Assembly: GCF_026262505.1 (NCBI RefSeq)
Contig: NC_067205.1
Span: forward strand, 6,076,001 to 6,140,000
Source: Trichomonas vaginalis G3
Lineage: Eukaryota; Parabasalia; Trichomonadida; Trichomonadidae
Direction of reading: 5' to 3'
Length of the DNA stretch: 64,000 nt
Each line of letters opens with the position of its first letter. The first letter of the stretch is position 1. The notes under the pieces are model-generated. The model was not told the DNA's origin. It ran no database searches and saw only the letters and a list, made by a program, of their open reading frames with translations. Made by a program: the position numbers and the translations under genes. Of the stretch, positions 31,549-40,629 are shown piece by piece.

Positions 31549-31565
31549 TCTCAATAAAAAACTTT

Positions 31566-31966
31566 ACATTCCCCACGTTTGAGGCGGTTGAGGTTGGTTA
31601 TTGTTTACCCACTGTTGTGCATGGTTATATCCTCTGTTAAAGAATCTTTCACCTTGGTCCATTATAGTGTCCTGCTTGGTTATAGTAGTCATTTGCTTTG
31701 TTATAATAGTTTCCTGCTTGTCTTCCTACATTGTCCATCCATCCTTGAACTTTTCCTCTTGTTTCAGGATTTGGAATAAGATTTGTTGCATCTCGTGCTA
31801 CATCCCAACCTTTCTGTACAGTTTGTATAATAGGTTGTGCTTTCTCTTTCAGTATACCTAATGTACTCAAAATCTTCTTTCCAATTCCAAATGCACCTCT
31901 GGCTATTGTTCCCACTGCGGGTAAAAATCTAGATGCAACTCCTGCTAATGCGCCAAATAAACCCAT
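31566..31966 (-). pseudogene. Maverick I Gly-rich membrane-active-like small protein, broken
   Basis: Starts MGLFGALAGVASRFLP with an amphipathic N-terminus and a basic, Gly/Ala-rich body. This resembles small membrane-active minor capsid components of adenovirus/Polinton kin; the comparison is by character only. Confidence 0.5.
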
Positions 31967-31984
31967 TTCTTATAGGGTAAAAAA

Positions 31985-32943
31985 ATGACGAATCCAAACA
32001 AGGACCCCTATGTTTCTAAAGCGACAAAGAAAGCACTCATGATAAAAATCTTTAGTTCAACACCAAATGCTTGGTTTATGGATATCTTGGAAAACATTCC
32101 GAGAGTTAGAACAGATGGACCTCCATACTGGTTAATATTTTTGGTCAAAACACAAGATACTGTGAAGCCATACCATTATGGTCCAAAAATATTTTAGATG
32201 TGAAAACTGCTTTGACAATATTCGTTGACAAATACCATCCAACAAAACTGACATCTGACTGTAAAAGTTCTTTCAAATCAGATGATGTAAAAAACTATCT
32301 GCGTTCAAAAAATGTAAACCAATATTTCATTGTCGACCAAAACCATTCTGCTCTTGGTGTCATTGACGGATGTATAAAAATGTTAAGAGACTTAAACCAA
32401 CCACAAGGTGGTGAAGCAAATGAAATGTCATATGACGACAAGTATAGACACTTCTCCATGGCAAAGATGAGACAATTTTAAATATTTACAATAACCGTAA
32501 ACAAAAAGGTTTGGGAAACCACTCCCCCGAAGAAATGAAAAACAACCCTGACTTAGAGAAAGACTATATATTTAATAATTTAGTCAAAAGAGACAAACAA
32601 GAAAGAATGCCGGGCTTCAAACTTCAGAAAGGTGACAAAGTAAAAATAGAAATACCTAAACGCGACCCATATGAAAATACTATTGACTATGACAACAATG
32701 GGAACCCGACAGGTACTCACATTCGTGTTCGTAAAAATAGAAGAAAGTATACAAGAGAATATTATGAAGTTTTAGGCAAACATGGCAAAATGTACACACT
32801 GCAAGCAGAAGATAAAACTACTATTGCCAGACCTCGTTTCAAACTTGTCAAAGTTCAAGGTGGTATACTTTCAAAAGACAGTTCCTAACAAATATAAGAC
32901 AACTCCTGACGAATATGCTAAAGAAGTTGAAAATGACGACTAA
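31985..32943 (+). pseudogene. Maverick I retroviral-type integrase, broken
   Basis: The catalytic core region (TIFVDKYHPTKLTSDCKSSF, FIVDQNHSALGVIDG) is followed by a basic C-terminal domain with a chromo/SH3-like feel (LQKGDKVKIEIPKRD). Integrase is the hallmark gene of Polintons. Broken in about two places. Confidence 0.8.
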
Positions 32944-32968
32944 GCAATTCTATACCATGCGTAAACTG

Positions 32969-34591
32969 TCATGTAAGGTGCATGTATTCTTTACTTTGTC
33001 CCGTTGTTTGCGTATATCCTGAAACGAAATGTGTATGGTTTCCTTCTCCCTGAGTGTCACTCCAGTAACAATTTATAGCAAACTTAACCTCGTCTTTAAC
33101 ATCATATCCTTTACCTTTTGTCATTCCTGACCAATCCCAATATCTATGCTTATGCCAACCTGCTTGAGATGTACTTAAATCTATGTAGTGACTGTGTGCA
33201 GGTAAATTTTCACCTGAAATCGTTTTACTTCCACCTGTTTCCTTTGAAGAGTTTGCACAATACAAAAACCTGTCGACTATTTGTTCCCATGCACCAACAC
33301 CAAACATTACTTGAGGACCTCTTGCTTCCATAGATGTATAAATAGAACCTACTGGGTTCATTAAATCAAACATATGAGATATTATAGGATTGTCTCTTTT
33401 GAACTTAAAATATAGTGCAACTATTTCAGGTTTCTTCTGGTTTGTGTCAGAATATTTTTTATAATATAATCTTATGTTTTCAGGGTAGGTAAAATCTTGA
33501 CTATAATATTTATTTCTGTCATCTGTATAATAATATACTATTCTCGTTTTTTCTATTGCATTATATCTTTTATATCTATAATAATCTAAATATAATGTTA
33601 GCTTTTGTTCATCTACATGTGGTGTTCTGTCGTCATCTCCATAGTCATAATAATGTGGTGCTGGAGCTGGGTCAGGCAATGTCATATCTGCCATTTCATA
33701 AACTCTTAAATATTTCTTTTGTTCGTCTCCATATAAGTTTAAGTAGCAGTTGTTGTCTAATGGAACTTTAACTTGTGTACCATCATTCTTTTTATAGCTT
33801 ACATACATTTCATTGTTATTTTTCGGAATGAGTTTATACCGTGTACCATTTTCTAAGGACTGTACCAACTGCCATCTAAAATATTTATTTTCTTCATTGA
33901 CAGAAAAGTCACCAACAATAGTTTCAATATTTTTTGTTCCTATCAAACTTTGGTATATTTCATTGACATATGTTTTATCTGCTTTATTTTCAAGGCTAAC
34001 GTTTAAGTCTGTTATTTCAGAAGATGTATGTGTATGTCCAACGTCACTTTTCCTGTTTAAGGTTTCTTGTAAGTTTGTAATATTTGCAATGGTATGTGTA
34101 TGTCCAACGTCACTTTTCCTGTTTAAGGTTTCTTGTAAGTTTGTAATATCAGATATAGAATGTGTATGTCCAACGTCACTTTTCCTGTTTAAGGTTTCTT
34201 GTAAGTTTGTAATATCAGATATAGAATGTGTATGAGTCTTATCTGCTTTTGTCTCTAATGTTTCCTTAAGACTTGGTATTTGGTTAATATAATGTATATG
34301 AGTCTTTTTAGAATATTCGTTTTCAGCTCTTGTCACTTCACTTGACATTTTATTGTCAACATATGTTTTGTCTGCTAGTTCAGGATGAGTATGTTCTTTT
34401 GTTGCATAAGCATTGTTAGCTCTTTCTTCTTCTTTTGCTATTGCATCGTCTACATATTCTTTGTCAGCTTTGTTGTCAACATCTGCTTTCAAAAGAAGTT
34501 CATTTATAGGTTTCTCGTTTAAAGTTCCTTTTGTTGGATTTATACAGACAGTATGGTTCTTATTGTCTTGAAACAGAAACTCATCTGTCAT
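32969..34591 (-). CDS. Maverick I tail-fibre/collar-like protein
   Basis: A single open frame of 540 residues starting MTDEFLFQDNKNH. Residues ~30-220 repeat KADKEYVDDAI and HTHSISDITNLQETLNRKSD-type units, including three near-identical ~25-residue copies, typical of trimeric phage tail-fibre shafts. The C-terminal third has LMNPVGSIYTS and the His-rich ENLPAHSHYI of phage tail-collar tips. This suggests a receptor-binding or host-contact fibre, which is not a usual Polinton part. The frame looks whole. Confidence 0.8.
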   Translation of the reverse strand: MTDEFLFQDNKNHTVCINPTKGTLNEKPINELLLKADVDNKADKEYVDDAIAKEEERANNAYATKEHTHPELADKTYVDNKMSSEVTRAENEYSKKTHIHYINQIPSLKETLETKADKTHTHSISDITNLQETLNRKSDVGHTHSISDITNLQETLNRKSDVGHTHTIANITNLQETLNRKSDVGHTHTSSEITDLNVSLENKADKTYVNEIYQSLIGTKNIETIVGDFSVNEENKYFRWQLVQSLENGTRYKLIPKNNNEMYVSYKKNDGTQVKVPLDNNCYLNLYGDEQKKYLRVYEMADMTLPDPAPAPHYYDYGDDDRTPHVDEQKLTLYLDYYRYKRYNAIEKTRIVYYYTDDRNKYYSQDFTYPENIRLYYKKYSDTNQKKPEIVALYFKFKRDNPIISHMFDLMNPVGSIYTSMEARGPQVMFGVGAWEQIVDRFLYCANSSKETGGSKTISGENLPAHSHYIDLSTSQAGWHKHRYWDWSGMTKGKGYDVKDEVKFAINCYWSDTQGEGNHTHFVSGYTQTTGQSKEYMHLT

Positions 34592-34602
34592 TGGGTTTAA
34601 TG

Positions 34603-34740
34603 TCAGTTTAAGTTTCCATCCTTCAATGACTCAGATATCTTAGAATAGTTTGAAAAGTTTGTTGTGTTCTTATTTAGAGCTTGCATAATGAGTTGTCGGT
34701 TGTGTTGTATTTCTCTCATAGACGCTGTTTCATTTGACAT
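34603..34740 (-). CDS. Maverick I 45-residue small protein
   Basis: A short frame, MSNETASMREIQHNRQL..., helical and Asn/Gln/Ser-rich. It lies just upstream of the fibre-like gene on the same strand, with 11 bp between its stop and the fibre start. It faces the 34759 gene across a short divergent gap. No recognised domain. Confidence 0.5.
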   Translation of the reverse strand: MSNETASMREIQHNRQLIMQALNKNTTNFSNYSKISESLKDGNLN

Positions 34741-34758
34741 TTTTATTATAGATAAAAT

Positions 34759-35607
34759 ATGCTTCCAATAGAAAAAGAAAATTCTAGAGTTGCTACAACT
34801 AAACCATTAGATGAACTTTTTACTAATGTCGGTCAAAAGTTTGAGACAGATACCGTAAAGCATGAAGGCTATCGTTTTGACTACCCATTAAGATGGTTAA
34901 GAGACCCATCCGTCACAAAAGCTATTGGCTTTCGTAGAATGAAGTTCATTTCAGAAGCCATACATGGTTTCCCATTTACGGTCGGTTTTGAAGTTCGATA
35001 CTATAACAAAGAAAAACGTATGTATGAGAAATTTGAACAGGGAAAACTTTTACAAGTTAGTTTGCTTATAAATTTAGAAACAACTCTTCAAGCTTTTCAA
35101 GAAAAAATAAACGATATCTATATTGAATATGCAAACCAGTATAACATTGACGAAGGAGAATACCATCTCGATATTATTTATGACAGGAAAAATGCAACTG
35201 TTAAAATCAATAAAATAGAAGACCTTGGAGAAAACGTTTATATTTCTACAAAATATAACAACTTGGCATGGTATAGATTTATGAGGATGTTAAATCAGCC
35301 TGCAGCATATCCAGTACACCCGGACTATTATGAAGTCGAAAACCCTAATGGAACATATGAAAATATTTTCGACCAAGATGCTATTATTGTTCATGCTTCA
35401 TTTTCTGGCGCCCAAAACTCTTTCTTATGCTTGGCAAATGACTTTTACGAAAAACCTACAAAGTTATACGAACCACCAAGTGGAAGTATTTCAGACTTTC
35501 AAGTATGGTTTACTACAGATGGAAGAAAAAGAATAATTCCATTATACCATGCGTTTTACTTAGAACTTAGTTTCATATACAACTACTATCGAACGGTAAA
35601 AATATAA
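34759..35607 (+). CDS. Maverick I protein of the MLPIEKENSRV family (paralogue of 63097 gene)
   Basis: A 282-residue open frame. It shares the plan of the protein at 63097-63957: TKPLDELFTN near the start, RFDYPLRWL, AIGFRR, and a C-terminal SISDFQVWFTTDGRKRIIPLY. Function unknown. The element therefore carries two diverged members of one family; they may be structural proteins (inference). Confidence 0.75.
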   Translation: MLPIEKENSRVATTKPLDELFTNVGQKFETDTVKHEGYRFDYPLRWLRDPSVTKAIGFRRMKFISEAIHGFPFTVGFEVRYYNKEKRMYEKFEQGKLLQVSLLINLETTLQAFQEKINDIYIEYANQYNIDEGEYHLDIIYDRKNATVKINKIEDLGENVYISTKYNNLAWYRFMRMLNQPAAYPVHPDYYEVENPNGTYENIFDQDAIIVHASFSGAQNSFLCLANDFYEKPTKLYEPPSGSISDFQVWFTTDGRKRIIPLYHAFYLELSFIYNYYRTVKI

Positions 35608-35611
35608 TTTT

Positions 35612-36235
35612 TTAATACGGTTGAGGTGTTGGATTTGGTTGCCAACTAGACTGTGGTGCAGGTTCAGGCTGTTGTATAACAGGAGCTTGTTCTTCTGGTT
35701 CAGGGTCTTTAGGTATAATACCAACAAACTGACCTACTCTTTTACCAATATTTTTGACACCGTTCCAAATTCCTTTTCCGACAGATTTTATTCCATTCCA
35801 TATACCTCTTCCAACTCTTCTGAAGAAGTTTCCAATACTACTGAAGAAACCCATTTTACTAGTAGTAAAAATCAAATGTCCGCCTAGTCTCTTACGTTTC
35901 CTGTTGAGTTCCATAGCATTCTTTAACTGGAGCTCATACATTCTGTTTCTCCTCTGGTAGAAAACATATTCTGGGTCAACTCCTGTGTTCGCGTCATCTG
36001 CATAAAGTTGTTTATATCCCACTTCAGGGTTTGTATAAAACTCTTTCCATCTCATATTTGCATACCATGGTGGCAAACCTAACGCAGCGTCATTTGACAT
36101 GGCAGTTTGCATTTGTACATCTGTTGGCACTTGACCATAGTTTGCCATTGCAGTTTGTATTCTAACTTCATTTGGAATATTCTCTGGGTTTGGTTGTCCA
36201 GGTTGCTGTGCATTCGCTAAGTTCTGTGCGTCCAT
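35612..36235 (-). CDS. Maverick I protein with amphipathic Gly/Trp-rich repeats
   Basis: A 207-residue frame. The N-terminal half is Asn/Gln/Pro-rich (MDAQNLANAQQPGQ). The middle holds MGFFSSIGNFFRRVGRGIWN and two GIWNGxKSVGK-like repeats, a basic amphipathic segment of the kind found in membrane-active viral peptides. The C-terminus is Pro/Gln-rich. Possibly a minor capsid/penton-associated protein (inference). Confidence 0.65.
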   Translation of the reverse strand: MDAQNLANAQQPGQPNPENIPNEVRIQTAMANYGQVPTDVQMQTAMSNDAALGLPPWYANMRWKEFYTNPEVGYKQLYADDANTGVDPEYVFYQRRNRMYELQLKNAMELNRKRKRLGGHLIFTTSKMGFFSSIGNFFRRVGRGIWNGIKSVGKGIWNGVKNIGKRVGQFVGIIPKDPEPEEQAPVIQQPEPAPQSSWQPNPTPQPY

Positions 36236-36258
36236 TTAATATTAGATAAAAATATCTC

Positions 36259-36390
36259 TTACGAGTACATATGCTGAACATTTGCAGGCATTGGTTCATC
36301 TTCATATTCTCTGTACTTTTCTGCCACGTCAAATAAATAAATGACACAATGGAAAAAACCTAAAACAAGTAGTCCTATTTCAAACCACAT
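36259..36390 (-). CDS. Maverick I 43-residue single-pass membrane protein
   Basis: The frame MWFEIGLLVLGFFHCVIYLF followed by a charged tail. One predicted transmembrane segment covers residues ~3-20. Its start overlaps the last codons of the upstream methyltransferase gene in another frame, as in compact viral genomes. Confidence 0.55.
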   Translation of the reverse strand: MWFEIGLLVLGFFHCVIYLFDVAEKYREYEDEPMPANVQHMYS

Positions 36391-37193
36391 TTACTTACTA
36401 ATAAAATTTCTTTATTGTGACACTTTCTCCGGTTTATAGGACCTCTCTCATATTCTATCTTGTCATATATAAACTCATAGTCATGTATGTCCTCTAACCA
36501 TCTCATAATGGTTTCCAAACCACTTTTATCGGATGTAAAGTAAAAGCATGGATGGTTATGTATAACGTCTAAAGTTTCTAAAGAGTCTCTCAAAGTCCAG
36601 TCTACTTGGTATTGAAAATCCCATGTGTTATAGAACGGCGGGTCCACTATAAAGAAAACATTTTCCTTGTCTTTATATTTTTCATACAACTCTGTCCAAT
36701 AACATCTCACAAACTCTATACCCTCAATATATTTTTCTATGTTCTCTTTGAAAACATTTGTATAGTTAAGATATAAAACTTTTGACATAAGTGTTTCAAT
36801 GTCATGAACTCTTATAGAACCACTATATAATAGTCTAGCAGATATACTATCCCAGTCTATATATTCTGCTTTTTTCAAAACCTCTCTCACAATATTTTTC
36901 TTATCTAATGGTATACGTTCCATCTTACCTATAGGTATCTTTTCTTTTAACTCTTTCAATATATTGTTTGTGTCTGGTATATGTTTGAGACGGTCCATAT
37001 AGTTGTCGAAGTCATTGCATATAATCTTTGAGTCTGGGAATATTGTATGACATAAATGGGATATATAGAAACTTCCACCGAACAAATCTACAAATGTTAG
37101 ACCATTCGGTAGTTTCTTAAGTTCTCTCAATATAATATCTTTACATCTACTCTTATTTCCAAAGAACGGTAACGGCGGTTTTGTAAAATTCAT
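36375..37193 (-). CDS. Maverick I DNA N6-adenine methyltransferase (Dam/D12 class)
   Basis: A 272-residue open frame. The AdoMet-binding motif PLPFFGNKSR lies near the N-terminus, followed by FVDLFGGSFYIS, and the catalytic motif reads FFIVDPPF (the D12 family has DPPY or DPPF). The predicted activity is N6-methylation of adenine in DNA. The length fits Dam-like enzymes. It is the last gene before the right terminus and looks whole. T. vaginalis DNA is known to carry 6-methyladenine. Confidence 0.85.
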   Translation of the reverse strand: MNFTKPPLPFFGNKSRCKDIILRELKKLPNGLTFVDLFGGSFYISHLCHTIFPDSKIICNDFDNYMDRLKHIPDTNNILKELKEKIPIGKMERIPLDKKNIVREVLKKAEYIDWDSISARLLYSGSIRVHDIETLMSKVLYLNYTNVFKENIEKYIEGIEFVRCYWTELYEKYKDKENVFFIVDPPFYNTWDFQYQVDWTLRDSLETLDVIHNHPCFYFTSDKSGLETIMRWLEDIHDYEFIYDKIEYERGPINRRKCHNKEILLVSKCGLK

Positions 37194-37344
37194 TTATATA
37201 TAATAATAAAAATGTTTTTACCCAAAAAGTGACAGAAAAGTGACAAAACATGAAAACATATATAATTTGTGAAAAGTGACACATTATATAATGTTTTCGA
37301 CCCAGAAGACTAACAATTTTCCGAATAAAAACTTCATTTATACC

Positions 37345-37398
37345 AAACATCTTCGGGGCTAGAGGGCGCAACGCGCCTGGAAGCCCCACTACCTTTTT
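37345..37398. repeat. Right terminal repeat of Maverick I
   Basis: On the minus strand it reads A-rich, then GGTAGTGGGGCTTCCAGG, GCGCGTTGCGCCC and TCTAGCCCCG. It matches the left terminus of copy II at 49701-49744. The repeat is itself partly palindromic (GGCGC-AAC-GCGCC). Confidence 0.85.
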
Positions 37399-37400
37399 TT

Positions 37401-38233
37401 ATTCTTATTATTCTACCTTATTTATTTATGATATTCATTGATGTCAAAATAAAGTCAAGTTGAAATTTTTATGTAATTTCAATGTGACAAAAAATGGTTT
37501 TAATTCTCAATGTTATATTATCATATCCTAAGGATGTCGTTTTGTCCCCCCGGGGGTTGATTGCGTCCCCCAAGTGGGGGACGCTGGGGAACAAAAATTG
37601 AGAAGCTTTGTTTGATGAAGTCAGAGTCTATTTGTAAAGTGTCAAAATAATTATTGATTACTGAAGTTCAAATATTATAATATATACAGCACCTCGTTAA
37701 TATTTAAAATACATTTATCTAGTTTTTGTTGAATTTTCTTGCATTTTCAGAGAATTGATATTTAATTTTTCTTAAATTTTAGCTCTATGAGCTTTGTAAT
37801 GACATGATTTTGATTTTTGTTAAAGGTAATATATTAATCATTAATAAAATCAGGAAAATAAATTTCCACCAATCCCCCAATCCCCCATGGGGGACGCGGC
37901 CAAATATACATTCAATTTTGAATGTCCCCCAGTCCCCCATGGGGGATTGGGGAACAAAAAGTGACGCTCTATGAAGAGTCGATGAAAGGCCAGGAAGGGG
38001 CTCTGTTGTTTCTATTCCAGAATTCAAACCCAATTTACTGTTATTGGTGCTTTCAGCCTGAATATTTACAAAATTTAATTTTTGAATCAGATGAAAAACT
38101 AAAGCGAATAGTAAATATCAGTATACATTATTAAGATTTATAAAAACAATACATAATTAATGCATAAATTATAAATTGCATTTTTCAAAATTGGCTTAGA
38201 TATATCATTTTCATTAAAATATGAACAGCCTAA
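37401..38233. repeat. 833-bp direct repeat, copy 1, abutting Maverick I
   Basis: Nearly identical to 48867-49700 in the same orientation. Copy 1 starts at the right terminus of Maverick I; copy 2 ends at the left terminus of Maverick II. It holds ~130 bp of plain host-like DNA plus most of the MITE at 37529-38361. Confidence 0.92.
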
Positions 38234-38361
38234 GTCATGATTAAAGAGTTATACATTTATATTTTTGACACTTTACAAATCATTTTTGACGCTTTACATG
38301 TTCCCCAGAGTTCGAAAATTATTTGGTCGAGTCCCCAAATGTCCCCCAAGCGACATCCTTA
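37529..38361. mobile_element. 833-bp hAT-like MITE with 7-bp target duplication
   Basis: Terminal inverted repeats TAAGGATGTCG and CGACATCCTTA; target duplication CATATCC at 37522-37528 and 38362-38368. Internally it has C/G-rich words (GTCCCCC, GGGGGAC) near both ends, including a palindrome CCCCCATGGGGGA near 37883, in otherwise AT-rich sequence. No transposase is encoded. The target length is close to the 8 bp used by hAT elements. Confidence 0.8.
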
Positions 38362-38873
38362 CATATCCATAAAAATCATAGAAAGATATATCGAAACCAA
38401 GGTGAAAAGTGCGAGTATCAAACAGCTTACAGTGCGCCCTTTATATGAATTTTGAATGAGTTAGCTAATTCATGATAATAATTTTCCCGCAAAAAATGTC
38501 ATGAATTTGATATAATTGGTCATGAATATTTGAGATTGAAATCAAATACGATTATATTTTTCGAATAATCGTAATAGAATTTTAATAATATATTTAAAGA
38601 GTTATGTGTTTAAGGGTGTAATTATTATTTTATGATATTCTTTCACATTTCCTAACAACAGTTTTATTTTATGTGTCTCTTCAGATCTGTATTGGACATT
38701 TTGAGTGAATGTCAGAAAGTGGTAAGTAATCCTTTAAAATTAGCTTATACCATAAACAATATTTTGAAAGTTGCCGGATATTCTTTGTTCAGACAAAAAA
38801 GATGAAATGAAGAATATTTGGTAAATTCTGATTTGGTGATGATAAATTATATGAGGAATATAACAATATTTCT
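38362..38873. other. AT-rich non-coding DNA
   Basis: No gene recognised between the MITE and the beta-helix-type fragment. Confidence 0.5.
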
Positions 38874-39854
38874 TCAAACTGTAAAAGAAATGTTTATTAA
38901 ATTACAAGATAAAAGAGAAAAATTAATATATTTTGGTTTTTCATCAATATCTGAAATATGATTTTCTTTTCCAATGATGAAGTACTTACAATAATCATTG
39001 TTAGATAATGATTTTATTAAGTTTATGATTTCAACTGATCCTGCTGTTGTTGGATTTTCTACATCAATGAAACAATTATCAACTATGATTGTGCTTCCAG
39101 TTTCTGCATAGAAATAATTCTGAGAAATGTTGTTATTTGATAAACAACAACATTTTAAAAATAGTAGTACATCCGATGTATAAATTAAAACGTAATCAGT
39201 AATATTTTGGAAATTTGTTGATTCGAAACTAATTATTGATCTTGATGATGAATAAAGAAAAGCAGGGGGAAAACTAGTTTGAGTATTATGTTTATTATCA
39301 AAAAATATTGAAAATAAAACTTTTGATTCTGATTTAAAATCTAGAAATCCAAAAATACTTCTTCCATAAACTTTTGCATGAGAAATATTTGAATTTGAAA
39401 AATTAATTTTTCCGTTATGTAGGTAAATATTATACCATCCGATGAAACTTTCTCTTCCACTTTTAGTGATTGAAGATGAAAGAATTTTGTTTTGGAATGA
39501 ATCTTTGTCTGAAACATATGATAAACAATAAACTCCAGAATAATTTAATGTTAATTTGGAAGAGTCACTTATTATTCGATCTTGGACACATTCACCTTCA
39601 CTGGAGAAGTATAAACATCCTCCATTTCCTGAATTACTACAATTTGTGAATTTGGTGGTGTCAATTAAGAGTTTGGTTGTTTCTTGAGATGTATCAAAAC
39701 GTATGGCACCACTTGTAATATGGTCATCAAATATGCAGTTGCTGACGTAGTAATTTTGATCTCCTTCAGAAAGTTTTTCTTCTTTTTCTTCCCAATTTGC
39801 TTTGGGAGGGTTTTCTAAATAATAATCAGTCCAGCCGCAATGTAAATTGATTGT
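38874..39854 (-). pseudogene. Beta-helix-type surface protein fragment without a start codon
   Basis: The minus strand is open for 326 codons between a TAA at 39855-39857 and a TGA at 38874-38876, and contains no ATG at all. The product reads like a right-handed beta-helix or Pmp-type repeat protein: many short Ser/Asn/Thr strands and repeats such as NSGNGGCLYFSSEGE, FSNSNISHAKVYGRS, ESTNFQNITDYV. The N-terminal TINLHCGWTDYY suggests the upstream part (signal peptide) is lost. A long clean frame implies recent truncation of a surface protein gene. The exact family is uncertain. Confidence 0.7.
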
Positions 39855-40211
39855 TTATAACAAGCATTTGGCACTAAAATATTATTTTTGATTATTTATC
39901 GTTCCGATCAAAACGATAAATTAAAAATTGAATAATGTCAATTTTTTTGGTATTTTTTTGATAAAAATTCCTAAATAAAACAATTTTCTGGCATTTATCA
40001 TTTTTGATGACTGATTGATGTGATGACCATCAATAAGGCAATATATTGTCGCCTTCATTACAAGTAAATTTGATGATTCCTTTCATAAATTATTTTGATT
40101 TATCGAATTTGAGTTACAAAGTGTAAAGCATTGTCTATTCAATGTATATAGCATCTTTTATAACTATGTGAAGAACAATCATGTCTTATTTGTCATTTTT
40201 CCTTCTTAAAT
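39855..40211. other. Non-coding gap with one 12-bp hairpin
   Basis: An inverted pair TTATTTATCGTT / AACGATAAATTA lies at about 39893-39924. TTAAAT at 40206-40211 is the left target duplication of the next element. Confidence 0.55.
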
Positions 40212-40446
40212 TAGGCAAAATCGCAACCGAATTTTTAAATCTCGATCGCAAAGAAAAATTTCGATTTTTTATAAAATCGCGAACTTCTGAAAAATTGCGA
40301 ACAGAAAAAAATCGCGATTGTTTTTGAAATCGCGTTTTATTAGAAGTACGCGATTTTATAAAAAATCGAAATTAGATTAAAATATAGCGTCTAAAACCAA
40401 ATTGCGAACAAGTTATGTATTGATTAAGAAAAATATATTTAAGATG

Positions 40447-40629
40447 AAGAATTGCTTGCTATGATGTACTGATTCATGATCAGTACATCATAGCAAGCAA
40501 TTCTTTACATGAAGTTCGAAAACTTGGGTGCAATCAGATCTGATTGCACCCAAGTTTTCGAACTTTGTATAGGGAATTAAAGGGTGAGAGATATATAGTC
40601 TATCTATATATCTCTCACCCTTTAATTCC
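40447..40629. repeat. Hairpin array 5: A-B-A trio inside the TTAAAT element
   Basis: A at 40447-40505 (27-bp arms, core CTATGATGTACTGAT), B at 40512-40565 (a perfect 54-bp palindrome, core GAAAACTTGGG), A at 40573-40629 (core GTGAGAGATATA). Same classes and order as arrays 1 and 4, with different arm sequences. Confidence 0.9.

Larger units (their letters stand above)
18658..37398. mobile_element. Maverick/Polinton fossil, copy I (incomplete, broken)
   Basis: About 18.7 kb of Maverick sequence, with its right terminus at ~37398 in the same terminal repeat that starts copy II (GGTAGTGGGGCTT and GGCGCGTTGCGCCC on the minus strand). The left end lacks the terminal repeat, the 1,096-residue protein and the major capsid gene present in copy II. 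Parts left to right: small proteins, minor capsid, D5-like helicase, packaging ATPase, KilA-N protein, several small proteins, polymerase B remains, integrase, tail-fibre-like protein, adenine methyltransferase. It is broken in roughly 25 or more places, mostly in its middle; several rightward genes look whole. High similarity to copy II implies a young insertion. Confidence 0.92.
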
